From: Ailanthus altissimus
Lineage: Eukaryota; Streptophyta; Magnoliopsida; Sapindales; Simaroubaceae
Length of the DNA stretch: 64,000 bases
Direction: 5' to 3'
NCBI GenBank assembly: GCA_946807835.1
Contig: CAMPEX010000001.1
Location: 6,401,001-6,465,000, forward strand
Below the pieces are notes generated by a model. It made no database searches. It was given only the letters and a program-made list of their open reading frames with translations, and was not told the DNA's origin. Positions 24,252-35,864 of the stretch are shown here, piece by piece. How positions within the stretch are numbered: position 1 is the first letter of the stretch; each line of letters starts with the position of its first letter. The translations under genes were made by a program, and so were the position numbers.

Positions 24252-25107
24252 TATTATGCCATCATCGTCGTAGTATGCCCGTATTGTATGGTTGTGATTA
24301 GTAATCTCATTGGTGTAAAATAAATTTGATGAATTTATTTAGGGTTTTTATTGATTATAAATTTATAATATTGCGTGGAAATTTGCAATTTGGTTGTGAA
24401 GATTTGTGATTATAATATTGATGAAATGTATTCCTTTATTTTCTTTAGGTTTTTTATTTGGTAAAATAACAATTTAGATGTGATTTGTTGTGTAAATTTA
24501 ATTTGTTGATTATAAAATCATTATATTAATTGGATTTAAATATCATGGAATCCATTTAAATATCATTATTATGTTGATTGTTGGGTTTATAATAATTTGG
24601 TTTTAATTTGTGTCAATGTAATTTGTTGATTATTAAATAATTATGTTAGTTGGAATGATGAAAATGGAATTCATTTAAATATCATAATATAAAATCATTA
24701 TGTTGATTGCTGGGCTTATAATAATTTGGTTGTGATTTGTATAAATGTAATTTGTTGATTATAAAATCATTATATTAATTGGAACATGGAAAACATATAA
24801 TTATCATAATATAAAATCATTATATTGATTGTTAGGTTTATGAAAAATTGTACAATATAATATAGGAATGAGAATGGAATTGTTCATTGCCGAATTCAAT
24901 AAGGGATTGTTGAGATTATTTAGAAATTGGGATTTGAGAATATTATGTAATGGGAAATTGGCCAATTGGGAATATTGTAATTGTTTATGAATTCAAGAAA
25001 CTGAATTTTATAAGGCCACTAGGTTATAATATTGTACTATTATTATGGTATTAAATCAAATCCTTAATTTTTCATTAATCTTGTTTCATCGTTGTATTGT
25101 ATTACAA
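24252..25107 (+). other. hAT 5' non-coding region with tandem repeat
   Basis: AT-rich sequence between the copia insertion and the transposase start. About three copies of a ~130-bp unit, recognisable by tgtaatttgttgattat followed by aaatcattatattaattgg, lie at about 24468-24850. No gene; probably 5' UTR or first intron of the hAT gene. Confidence 0.55.
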
Positions 25108-25676
25108 ATGAGTTATGATTCAAGTTTAGACAATATTATGAATATTGTGGGATCTTATGAGGATACGTAATATAGCGCCGAAGATGCATTGTTGCCTCCA
25201 CATCCTAATTTCAAAAAGAAAACAAGATTGATGGTGTGGTTACACTCTACCCCATATAGAAGCATAAAGGATAAATTACAGTGCCATTATTGTGGGAAAT
25301 AGTATGCGTCTCATTCAATAAAAGATGGAATAAATTGTATGAGAAAATACTTACGGATATATAGGAAGATTCCACGCTCATTATTGGATGATAAACAAAC
25401 AAAATTTGGTAAAGAACCCACCAGAGGAGGAGAAGGAAATAGTAGTAATAATATGCCTAAGGGGTAGAGTCAAAAAGTATGTCCAGATACAGTTGAAAAA
25501 ATGGTGGTTATAGATGAATTTCCATTAAGTTTTGTAGAGAATGATGAGTTTCAATTTTTTACAGTGTAGTAAGTCCTTTATTTGATATCCTATCATATAG
25601 AACCATAACCTGAGATGTAGTACAATTATTTCCAGAAGAGAAAGCGATGTTAAAGAGTATAATTAGTAGGACTGGG
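25108..25676 (+). pseudogene. hAT transposase, N-terminal part with BED zinc finger
   Basis: ATG at 25108. A BED-type zinc finger begins near 25264 (LQCHYCGK, then a stop, then YASHS). After a low-complexity linker comes the start of the catalytic region (MVVIDEFPLSFVENDEF near 25500) and EEKAMLKSIISRTG (near 25636), the wording of Ac-like plant transposases. It then stops abruptly where minus-strand Athila sequence begins. At least six in-frame stops. The rest of the protein continues about 25 kb downstream. An intact protein would bind element ends and catalyse cut-and-paste transposition. Confidence 0.85.
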
Positions 25677-27010
25677 TTCTCGTTTGCCCTTATCTTCAAT
25701 TCTGTCATCGTATTGCTCCTTCTTCTTCTTCTTTCTTCTTTTTACATGCCTTAACGCCTTCTTTCTTTTGTGAGGATTCAACATCTCAATGTCTTTGAGT
25801 TCTTTGGCATTTAGGTGCATCATATCAATACTACCACAATGTTCACACTCAATGGCAATTTTATCTCCTTGAAGACTTTAAAGGTTGCAGTGTCATCTTG
25901 TATCCTCATGGTCATCTCTCTCTTTTGAACATCTATGACCGTATGTCCCGTGACTAGGATGGGTTTTTCAAGGATGATGGGGATATCATTGTCTTCTTCC
26001 ATGTGTAGAGCAATAAAATCAACAGGGAAGATAAATTTGTCCATATTTACTAGCACGTCCTCAATAATTTCTTTCGGGTAGGCGAGAGAGAGATCAGTAA
26101 GTTGAGGTGTGATATTGATTGGCTTTGATTCTCTTAAACCTAGCTTGTTGTAGACAAAAAGAGGCATGAGATTAATGCTCGCTCCTAGATCACATAGAGC
26201 TCTACCAAGATCATGATTGTCAATGGAGCGCAGTATGGTAAATCTCTCGGGATCTTTGAGCTTAAGAGGTAACTTTTTTGAAGAGTAGCACTACACTCTT
26301 TTGTTAATGCCACTGTCTCATAATCCTCAAATATCATTTTTTTAGAAATGATACTTTTCATAAATTTGATGTAGCTAGGCATCTGTTCGAGTGTATCTAC
26401 AAAAGGGATATCAAAATATTTAGAAGAATTAATTATCTAATCTTTTAACTTGCAGCCTCTGTAGAAATGGTAAAGGAGGTGTGAATGACTACGAGGGATA
26501 TTTCTACACATTTTCTTCAACATTTTCTATACTTGTATACTATCCATTTTTCTTTTCAATAATTTAAGGATTGCCTTGCTGTAATTTTTTAGTTTCTGCA
26601 CTTGTATTGCACCTTTATAGCCTTTGAGGAAAAGAAATAGGCAATCTAAATTGTTGTACATCCTCTTGTTGTTCAACCTTATCATTTTCCTTCATCTTTT
26701 GAAGTGATATTGGTAGTGTGTTATTATGTTAGATCTCACCACTTCGTAAGTTAATGGCTTGGCATTGCTCCATACTTCCTCTTGGATTTGTCTTAGTATC
26801 ACTTGGTGGAGTGCTTTGAGGTTTTCTCTTAATTGCAGTAGCAAGTTGTCCCATTTGGACCTCTAAATTCTTCAAAGATGGTTAATGATTCTGTAGGATA
26901 GAGTCATAGACTTTATATATTACATAAACATGTCTTCCAATGTCGACTTCTTTTCTTGTAGTGGCGGGAATTCTGGGGAATTCATTGGTCTAGATGGCTC
27001 CTCTTGGTTG
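25677..27010 (-). pseudogene. Athila gag C-terminus and protease remnant
   Basis: Minus-strand protease wording at 26167-25820 (MPLFVYNKLGLRESKP, IIEDVLVNMDKFIFPVDFI, DIPIILEKPILVTG) is typical of the Athila/Tat aspartic protease. Upstream on the minus strand are MPSYIKFMKSIISKK (from 26382) and a stretch with NSPEFPPLQEKKSTLEDMF (27000-26930) from the gag C-terminus. Frames shift near 26280 and stops occur. It ends at the hAT junction; whether the last ~150 bp are element or junction filler is unclear. Confidence 0.8.
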
Positions 27011-27015
27011 TAAAG
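27011..27015. repeat. Target site duplication TAAAG (left)
   Basis: Identical to 38924-38928 on the far side of the Athila element. Both flanks join into one gag reading frame on the minus strand. Confidence 0.95.
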
Positions 27016-28577
27016 TGAACACATGAAAATGCATATTTATTAAGAGATTCAGTCACCATTTAATGTCACTAATTTTAGCATTTTTATACTTTTATCTTGA
27101 AATAAAGTGTTCTCCTTAAATTGTGATTAATGAATATTATTTGCATAGGTTTAGGTAAAATGGACATAGCTCTCAATGTAAAAATCAAATGAAGAAATTC
27201 TTAAACCTGGAGCAACGTGACTCAATCTTACACAAACTTGAAGAATAATGGAAAAAGCCAAATCCAACATGTTATGGGCCAAAAATTGAGATACAATAGA
27301 ATCGAGCTACAACTCTACTCAGCTTGACCCAACTTACGTATTTGGACTGTATCTCACCAAATACGTACCTAATTGGTATAATACTTAAAGCCGTGAAATA
27401 TGAACTTAATTATCAATAACTCGTATGTTGATGGTAAAGTCCAAATCAGCCATTATCATGGACCAAATTGTCTTGCAAGTGGGTAAAAGGGTTGTTGGCC
27501 AAAATCTGATGTATCTTTATAATTTTGCTCATATCTAATTGGATATTCATCTAATTTGCATGAATCTAGTGCCTATAGAAAGAAGAGAGAAAATACTACA
27601 ACTTTCATGTCAGCCATAGAGGCTATACTGGTCATTTACATTATTAATAATGTACTGCAAGTGGGTGAATGAGTTGTTGGCCTAAACTTATTGAAGATTG
27701 ATGTCACACATGACATATTTCCATTCATTGCCTATATAACGACACTCTTAGAACTTTTTCAGTATTAGATAATTCTCTCTTATTTTCTTCTCATTAACAT
27801 GTATTGTAATCTAGGCTAGAGTTCTTGGCAAGGCTAAGAGATGAACTTTTATGTGTAATAAATCTACTTCTATGCTTTGATTCGTTGTCAAGAGCTACAA
27901 ATGTTGTAAGTTTGGTTTTGATTAAACTCTTATCTAGTTTACTTTCTATAATCAAGAGGTTATAATTCTCATGTCTCATATATGTTTAGTCATGCTTTTC
28001 TTATGTGATTCTTGTTGAATTATAATTATTATTGATTACAATATTTTATATGTTAATCTTTTACTGCAATATTGTCGATTGATCTATTATCGATCTTGGA
28101 TAACATGTAAAGACAATAAATGTTTGATATTCAAGTTGATCTTTTACTGCAATATTATTAAAATGATATATTGTCGATCTTAGATAACTTGTATAAGTAA
28201 ATATGATTTGTGTTAATATTTGCAAAAGAGTTTAGTCATATCAAATTCATGTGTTATCAAATGTGCTATATTTTACATATCTTCCGATTGATTGTTTAGA
28301 TGTAAAACTGTCAATTGAGTTATAAACATTGAATTAAAGTGTAGAGTAGATTTATAAAGCATAATTGTGATCCTTAAAGCCTTGTTTAAATCATCATAAG
28401 ACATTTTCCTGAATTCATAGACAATTTTATCTCATCCACTTAAACCAATTAATTAATTTTATCTTTTGCTACTGCTTTAATAATTTACTTCACCAACCTA
28501 TTTTGCCAAAAACTTCCTCGTGGGATCCACACCTCAATCTATACTGCCATAGCCGCGTTATATTTTGAGCGTAAATA
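27016..28577 (+). repeat. 5' LTR of Athila element
   Basis: tgaacacatg ... gcgtaaata (CA end decayed to TA). TATA box tatataac near 27733, in the context cattgcctatataacgac. A direct duplication of about 82 bp (both copies starting cttttactgcaatatt, at about 28059 and 28141) lies near its end. Confidence 0.93.
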
Positions 28578-28582
28578 AAATT

Positions 28583-28600
28583 TGGCGCCGTTGCCGGGGA
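28583..28600 (+). other. Primer-binding site, tRNA-Asp
   Basis: tggcgccgttgccgggga matches the complement of the 3' end of plant tRNA-Asp without mismatch, five bases after the LTR. It is the usual Athila primer. Confidence 0.92.
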
Positions 28601-29382
28601 GGCACACAAAGCAAAATTTAGTTGTGTTTATTAATACTAAAATTGTAACTTTATACATTTTCTTTTCTTTGTAAAATCTTAGTTTTATCTCTTTCGTTGT
28701 AATTCATTTTATTGTTCATGGTTGGTTCTACCACCTAATTTATTTTATTTTATTTAGTTAATTTGTTATATTTTATATTATTTTAATAGTTTGTTTTATC
28801 GCCTAACTTAGTTCATTTTCTTTTATTTATTTATTGTGTTTCGTACTTTATTTTCTTTTATTTATTTATCGCACTTTATTTTTTATTTATTTATTACTGC
28901 ACTTTACTTTTTTTAAAGTTAATTTGTCATATTTTATTTTATTTTAATGGCTGGTTCTATCGCCTAACTTAGTTTATTTTTTATTTATTTATTGCAATTT
29001 AATTTATTTATTGTACTTTATTTTCTTTTATTTATTCATTGGACTTTTTCTTATTGTATTTTATTTTTATTTTATTTTATTTAATTATTGTACTTTATTT
29101 TCTTTAATTAATATGTTGTATTTTTATTTTATTTTAATGGCCGGTTCTACCTCCTAACTTTTTATTTATTTACTTATTATACTTTTTATTTATTTATTTA
29201 TTGTACTTTACAGTTTATTATCTTTTGTTCATTGATTGTATTTATATTTCATGGTTGGTTTTATCACCTAGCTCATTTTTATTTCTTGTTGTGTTTTATT
29301 TCACTTCTTAATTTTTCTTGAGCATTTCTTTCATAACATATATATATATATTTATATATATATATATATATTATTAGGATGT
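28601..29382 (+). other. Athila leader with recurring phrase
   Basis: T-rich non-coding leader. Five copies of a phrase like atggctggttctatcgccta occur at about 28718, 28786, 28947, 29137 and 29251, separated by ttatttatttatt filler, and an (AT)n run lies at 29339-29371 just before gag. No reading frame. Confidence 0.7.
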
Positions 29383-30960
29383 ATGGATCGACTTAGAGAC
29401 AAATGAGGGAGATTTGTGAGAGAAGTAGAACTAAAACCATCACCACAATTTGTAAGGGAAGAGAATTCATCATCTAGTTCATCTTGTAATTCCAACATAA
29501 TGAGCCAACACAAAGATAACCCCATTAGGACTTTAAAAGATTATTTGCATCTTACTCGCACAGCCACACCATCATGCATTATATTTCAACCTAACACATC
29601 ACATTTAGATTTTAAACCTGGAATGATACAACTTCTGCCTACTTTTCATGGTCTAGATAGTGAAAATCCTTATGTACATGTTAGGGAATTTGAAGAGGTA
29701 ATTGCCACCTTCCATAGCCAACCCGAAGCCATAGACACTGTTAGGCTTAAATTTTTTCCTTTTTCTTTGAAAGACAAAGCAAAGAGTTAGCTATACTCTT
29801 TGAGGCCGAGGTCTATAGAAACTTAGGCAGAAATGACCTAAGCATTTTTCAATAAATACTTCCCAATACAAAACTAATAGCCTGAAAAGACAAATTTCTT
29901 CCTTCTCCCAAAAAAATAGTGAAACCTTATATAAAGCATAGGAAAGGTTTAAAGAGTTGCTAAATCTGTGCCCTCACCATGGGTATGAAAATTGGCGTTT
30001 GTTTAGCTGTTTTTATGAGAGACTCACAATTAGAGAGCGCCAAATTATTGAGATGATGTGTAATGAGGAGTTCCTTCACAAAGATCCAGAGGAAGCCATA
30101 GAATTCCTTAATGACTTAGCTGAAAAAACCCATACATGGACTGGACCTAGCATAACTGAAAGCACAAATAGGTCATGACCCAGTGAAATTCTCCATCTTA
30201 GGGAAGAGGATAACCTCAAAGCCCAATTAGAAGTCTTAACTAGGGAGTTAAAGGCCTTGAAAACCAAAGATAGAAGGGTCACCCACACGATTTCTAAGGT
30301 TGAGTCACACGATATTTGTTTTGTCTGTGGAGGAGCGAAACACTTAGCTCAGGATTGCCTCACTTATAGTGAGATGAGAGGGATATATGAGAAACAATGT
30401 AATGCCCTAGGGATGTATAAGAAGCCTTATTCACCCTACTCTGAAACCTATAATCTTAGCTGGAGAAACGACCAAAAATTCAGTTGGAAATCTGACCAAC
30501 AGCCATTGGAAACAAGAACAACAAGTACCCAAGTCTTTTGTTACACCTCAATATAATGCACGACCAACTAAAAATCCTTTAAAGGATACATTACAAGCAT
30601 TTATGGAGGCACAAAGTAAGACTAATAAAAAATTTGAAACAGTTCTTGCGCAGGTGATAGATAAAAATAAATAAATCAAGAGTTAAATCATAAATCTGAC
30701 CAGTGCCTTAACTGTACAACAGTGAGGTAAGTTTCCATCTCAACCTCATTCTAATCCGAAAGGATAATTCAAGGCACAAGTATCTACTTCTGATGCTCAA
30801 AATCCCAAAGAATTCAATGCCATTACTACTCGAAGTGGTAAAATTGTAAGTGAGCATACTTTTGAAATTAACACATCTACTAGTAGTAAAGACGCCCCCC
30901 GTTGAAAAAAAGGCCACAGTGGAAAAAGAGCCCGAAAATAAATTTTCAATCACAGTGCCT
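29383..30960 (+). pseudogene. Athila gag remnant
   Basis: Likely start ATG 29383 (eighth codon is a stop, TGA); the open frame resumes from 29416. Capsid-type region: RTLKDYLHLTRT, then LKFFPFSLKDKAKS ending in a stop at 29788. It continues in other frames at 29957-30178 (NLCPHHGYENWRLF, EEAIEFLNDLAE). A complete CCHC zinc knuckle, CFVCGGAKHLAQDC, is at 30317-30358 and binds RNA in the intact protein. The linker ends in AITTRSGKI near 30820, a typical Athila gag-protease junction. At least four stops and several frame changes. Confidence 0.88.
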
Positions 30961-31802
30961 TTTCCTTAAGCTCTTCGACTGGTTGGGAAAACTTCAGAAA
31001 TTCAAGGTGAGACTTTGGAACATTTGAAACAAGTTAAGATTAATCTTCTCTTGTTACATTTGATTAAGCAGGTTCCAACTTATGCCAAAGTCATCAAAGA
31101 TCTATGCACTATCAAAAGAAAACACCATGTAAAGAAACTGCATTTTTGGCAGAACAGGTAAGTGCTGTGATTGAACAAAAGACACCACCCAAGTATAAAG
31201 ACCCAAGATGTCCCACAATCTCCTGTCAAATTAGGATATATGAGTTCGGTCAAGCTTTGTTGGACTTAGAAGCAAGTGTAAATTTAATGCCTTATTCTAT
31301 TTACTTGCAATTGGGACTTGGTGAGATTAAACCTACATTTATAGTCCTACAATTAGCTGACCGATCAATAAAAAAACCACGGAGAATAGTAAAAGATGTT
31401 TTGTTGCAAATTGATAAATTTTACTACCCTGTTAATTTTCTTGTTTTAGATATTCATTTTGTTGTTAACATAGAGTCAAAAATCCCTCTTATTTTGGAGA
31501 GACCTTTTCTTGCCATTGCTAACGCTCTTATTAATTGCAGAAATGGCTTAATGAAATTATCTTTTGGGAATATGACTATTGAGGTGAACATTTTCAATAT
31601 TGGCAAACAACCACGAGAAGAAAACGAATGCTATCATTTATATATAATAGACACACTTGTAGCGGAGGAAGCTTATAACAATCATGGCTCTGATTCTTTG
31701 AAAAACCTTCTCAATTTTGATTTTGAAGAATTGTATTATCTTGATGTAACAACTATTGTGTTTAGTATTTTTTACTCACATGATAAAGGGACTCAATTTT
31801 AG
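30961..31802 (+). pseudogene. Athila aspartic protease region
   Basis: A frameshift lies near 31130, after which an open frame runs 31104-31802 (232 codons). The active-site stretch reads LLDLEASVNLMPYSIY; the Glu codon (gaa, 31269-31271) replaces the Gly expected after Asp-Leu in this family, so activity is unlikely. Next come GEIKPTFIVLQLADRS and DKFYYPVNFLVLDI, then PLILERPFLAIANALI. The protease would mature the gag-pol polyprotein. The frame closes at 31800 and RT begins after several stops. Confidence 0.88.
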
Positions 31803-32960
31803 CAGCCACGCTTTGAAGAGTTGCCACGAGAAAGGGAGAGACCAAAACCATCAAACCTCGAGACACCATAAGTTGAGCTTTCTCCACTGCCCAAAGGTTT
31901 GAAACACGCATTCTTGAGACCAGGTGATACATTTCCTATCATCATTTCTTCTTAACTTAGTGCTGAATAAGAGGAAAATTTGATAAAATTATTAAGAGAA
32001 CATAAGTCTGCACTAGGTTGGACCATAGCTGATATTAAAGGTATTTTTCCATTGATATGCTCTCATAGAATTCATTTAGAGGAAGGTACCTAAGCTCGTA
32101 GAGACCTATAAAGAAAACTTAACTCAACAATGAAAGAAGTAGTGAAGAAAGAGGTCTTAAAACTATTAGATGAGAATATAATCTACCCAATTTCTAATAG
32201 TCAATGGGTAAGTCTAACTTAAGTAGTTCCTAAGAAATCTGGGGTTACTGTTGTAGAAAATGAGAATGGAATAACTGTTCCAACTAAGGGGGTAAGTGGT
32301 TGGCGAATGTGCATTGATTATAGAAAATTAAACACAACCACTAGGAAAGACTATTTTCCATTGCCTTTTATTGCCTAAATTTTAGAACGTGTAGCTGGAC
32401 ATCCTTTTTATTGCCTTCTTGATGGGTATTCAGGATAATACCAGATTGAGATAGCTATAGAAGATCAAGAAAAAGCCACTTTTACATGCCCTTTTGGTAC
32501 TTATGCTTTTCGTAGAATGCCATTTGGATTATGTAATGCACCAGCTACCTTTCAGCGTTGTATGTTGAGTATTTTCTTTGATATGGTTGAAAAATGCATA
32601 GAAGTTTTTATGGATAATTTGACTATTTTTGGTAATTCTTTTGATTTATGCCTACTTAACTTGAAAGCTGTTTTGAGTAGGTGTGAAGAAAAAGAACTTG
32701 TGTTAAATTGGGAGAAATATCATTTCATTGTATCTTCAGGAATCATTTTGAGGCACATTGTATCTGAAAGAGGGATAGAGGTTGACAAGGCCAAAATTGA
32801 ATTAATCTCTAAATTACCTATACCCAAAACGTTAAAAGATGTTCGATCTTTTCTTGGACATGCTGGCATTTATAGAAGGTTTATACAAAAAATTTCTGCC
32901 ATATCTAGACCATTATGTAACCTTTTGCCAAAAGATACAGAATTTACATGAACACAAAAG
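31803..32960 (+). pseudogene. Athila reverse transcriptase
   Basis: From about 31975 RT wording is continuous apart from stops: ENLIKLLREHKSALGWTI, then WRMCIDYRKLN (32303), FGTYAFRRMPFGLCNAPATF (32492-32551) and the catalytic box FMDN (32607-32618). Ty3-type RTs carry two Asp here; the second is Asn (aat, 32616-32618), which should abolish polymerisation. The thumb/connection part follows (VRSFLGHAGIYRRFI). At least six stops before 32517; the stretch 32517-32951 is open. Confidence 0.92.
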
Positions 32961-33480
32961 TGTGAGGGGGCATTCTAAACACTCATTGCCAAACTCACCA
33001 CTGCTCCTATCATGCAATCACCAGATTGGAACCTCTTATTTGAAATTATGTGTGATGCAAGTAATTATGCTGTAGGGGTAGTTCTTGGGCAACGTAGGGA
33101 AGGAAAACCCTTTGTTATTTATTATGCTAGTAGGATTTTAAATGATGCTCAAATGAATTACACTACTACTGAAAAAGAACTACTAGCTATTATTTTTTTC
33201 TCAAACAAATTTTGTTCTAATTTGATTGGTTCACCTATTGTTATTTTTACTGACCACGTAGCCCTTGAGTACCTTCTTTCTAAGAAGGATGCTAAAGCCC
33301 GTTTAATTAGGTGGATTCTTCTTTTGCAGGAATTTGATCTAACCATCAAAGACAAAAAAGGCGTTGAAAATGTTGTTGCTAATCATCTATCCTGCCTTGA
33401 GTTCACTGACTCCACTGATTTTCCACCCATTCGAGATGTTTTTCATGATGAACATCTTTTTGCTATAAGCTAAATACCTT
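32961..33480 (+). pseudogene. Athila RNase H domain
   Basis: Open frame 33012-33473. Catalytic-type acidic residues are present: Asp in MCDASNYAVG, Glu in TEKELLAI, Asp in IFTDHVALEYLL. It ends GVENVVANHLSCLE, the usual end of the domain before the integrase. It would remove the RNA strand during reverse transcription. This domain alone looks intact, but a frame break separates it from RT. Confidence 0.9.
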
Positions 33481-34740
33481 GGTATGCAAATATCGTAAAT
33501 TATTTGATTTATGATGAACTTCCATCTAACTGGAGTGCACAAGATAAGCGCGATCCATATCTTTTCAAATACTGTCCTGACTAAATCATGAGACGTTGCA
33601 TTCCTGAAAGTGAAGTTTCTAGTGTCTTAAATTTTTTTCATAGTGCTGCTTGTGGTGGTCATTTTTCTATGAAGAAGACAGCTATGAAAATTTTACAATG
33701 TGGTATTTACTGGCCCACTTTATTCAAAGATACTAGTAATTTTTGTTGTTCATGTGAAAGATGTCAAAAGTTAGGTGCTTTATCTCGAAGACATATGATG
33801 CCTCTTAACTCTATTCTTGTTATCGAGATATTTGACTGTTAGGATATCGATTTGGTCATTTTCTTGTATCTTTTGGCTACCTTTTCATCCTTTTAGCTGT
33901 TAATTATGTATCAAAATGGGTGGAGGCTATAGCTTGTCGTACTAATGATAATACAACTGTGGTAAAATTCTTAAAAGAAAATGTGTTATCTAGGTACGGT
34001 ACGCCACGTGTAATCATTAGTGACCAAGGAATATATTTCTGTAACCGTTCTTTTGAAGCTTTGATGCGCAGGTATGGTGTTCTTCACAAAGTCTCCACTA
34101 TATACTATCCACAGATAAATAGACAAGCCAAGCTAGCAAATAAAGAGGTTAAACAGATTTTAAAAAAGACGGTTAACCCAAATCGCAAAGATTGGTCTTT
34201 ACGCCTTTCTGATGTATTATGGGCATATCGTACTGTATATAAAACCATCTTAAGAATGTCTCCATACCAGCTTATTTATGGGAAAGCTTGCCATTTACCT
34301 GTTGAACTAGAGCATAAAGCTTATTGGGCTATCAAAGCCTTTAACTTTGATTTGAGTGCTGCAGGCCTTCAGAGAAAGTTAAAATTGTCAGAAATAGAAG
34401 AGCTACGAAATAACGCATATGACAACTCCAGAATTTACAAAGCTAAAATGAAAGCAGCTCATGACAAATAGATCTCAAGAAAATACTTCGAGCCAAATCA
34501 ACGGGTCTATCTTTATGATTCTCGATTGCATTTACATCCTAAAAAGTTGAGATCCTAATAGACTGGTCCATTTATGGTAAGGAGCGTTTTTTTCTAATGG
34601 TGCTGTCAAAATCGAAGACCCCACTGATGGGCAAACTTTCAAAGTGAATGAACAGCGGCTGAAAAGCTATGTGGAAAAGATAGACCACTCTATGTACCTA
34701 GACGAGATCCCTCTTGTGGATCCTGTCTATCATACTTGAT
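33481..34740 (+). pseudogene. Athila integrase
   Basis: The N-terminal zinc-binding part is visible in 33588-33842: FHSAACGGHF and CERCQKLG supply the His-His-Cys-Cys set. The core has the three catalytic acidic positions: Asp in DIDLVIF (33843, right after a stop), Asp in [10 protein letters not shown] (near 34020) and Glu in [10 protein letters not shown] (near 34140). The end of the core is an open frame at 33920-34471 ([29 protein letters not shown]). The C-terminal tail degrades by 34740. It would insert the cDNA into the genome. Stops and one frameshift (33845-33920) inactivate it. Confidence 0.9.
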
Positions 34741-34988
34741 CAGGTTCAATCTATCTATACAATATTTTATATTTTGTCTATATTTTATCTTTTGACTTTT
34801 TATTTTATCTTTTATTTTCTTTCACATTTTATTTTACTTTATTTCTTCCTTTTCTTTTTTTTCTTTAATGTGATTTTATTTCCCGGTCAAATAGTGGATA
34901 CGGTACTCCGTAATTATTAAAGTGGGTTTTTTAGTTCCCTAAAAACTGTCATTCAAACTGTGTATTCATCTCTTTTCTTTCTTTTAAA

Positions 34989-35606
34989 ATGGATCGCATT
35001 CTTGCCAACCTTAAAAAACGTTTTCCTTCATTACCTCAAAATGCTCTACTTAAGATTTACAAGGCACAGTGTGAAAGACTAAGGCTATTGATGTTGAGTA
35101 ATATCCCTGTAGATCTTCGTTGATTAATTGAAGCCAATGTTTGATTATCTGGTGAATATACAAATGATTTTGTTTCTCATATACCTAGTCTTGGAAGAAT
35201 CTCTTATGCCCAAAGGCGATGAGCAAAGAGGTTACAAGTCTATCATAAATATGCTCGATGAAATTGTAACTGGAGTTGTCATTCTTTAGGATTTGCATCT
35301 AGAAATCGAGAAGACAAAATTCAGTTCATTAAGGATTGACTGAGTAAGGAGTCTTTGGATGATATCCTATTAACTCTTAAGACTCATCCATGTGGGCTCG
35401 TGCAACGTGAACTTTTTGATTTACAGAACAAATTCAAAAATGAACATCAACGGTATAGTCTCAGAAATCTGACTCTAAAAGACCCTATTTATCAATTTAT
35501 AAGAAACTTGGATGAGAAGCCTATCCCTGACCCATAGAGGGCATTTAAACCGTTACTGGACGTAAAACCAGAGGAAGATATGAGCCACAATCACAATTAC
35601 CTATAA
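34989..35606 (+). pseudogene. Unrecognised accessory ORF of the Athila element
   Basis: Starts at ATG 34989 (MDRILANLKKRFPSL) and reads on in one frame through about six stops to 35606, so a protein of about 200 residues is likely in the ancestor. The longest clean piece is 35355-35537 (DDILLTLKTHPCG, LVQRELFDLQNKFKNEHQRY, DPIYQFIRNLDEKP). It is charged and mostly helical-looking, with no membrane segment, signal peptide, zinc motif or coiled coil. The position between integrase and 3' LTR is where some Athila elements carry an env-like ORF, but nothing here looks like an envelope protein. Function unknown. Confidence 0.65.
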
Positions 35607-35864
35607 ATACATGTGCTTTTAAATTCAAAATTTTATTTTATTTTGTTTTATGAATAGTAGGGTTACTCATGTAGATGTCTTAAATTTAAATCTTTTTGTT
35701 CAATAATGCATGTAGGTCATTATGTTTAAATTTTTGTGTTTTATTTTTAACTCCCTTTTAACAAACTGTCGGGTTTCCACAATCATTGTTATCATTTGAT
35801 ACTTTATAAATACAGTACCTTATTTTTTTTATTTTCATATATTGAGATAAAGGTGAGTGTAGAT

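Noticed and set aside
27794..27979. 61-codon minus-strand frame, repeated at 38140-38325
   Set aside because: Duplicated only because both lie in the two Athila LTRs; antisense to the LTR transcript and without a domain.
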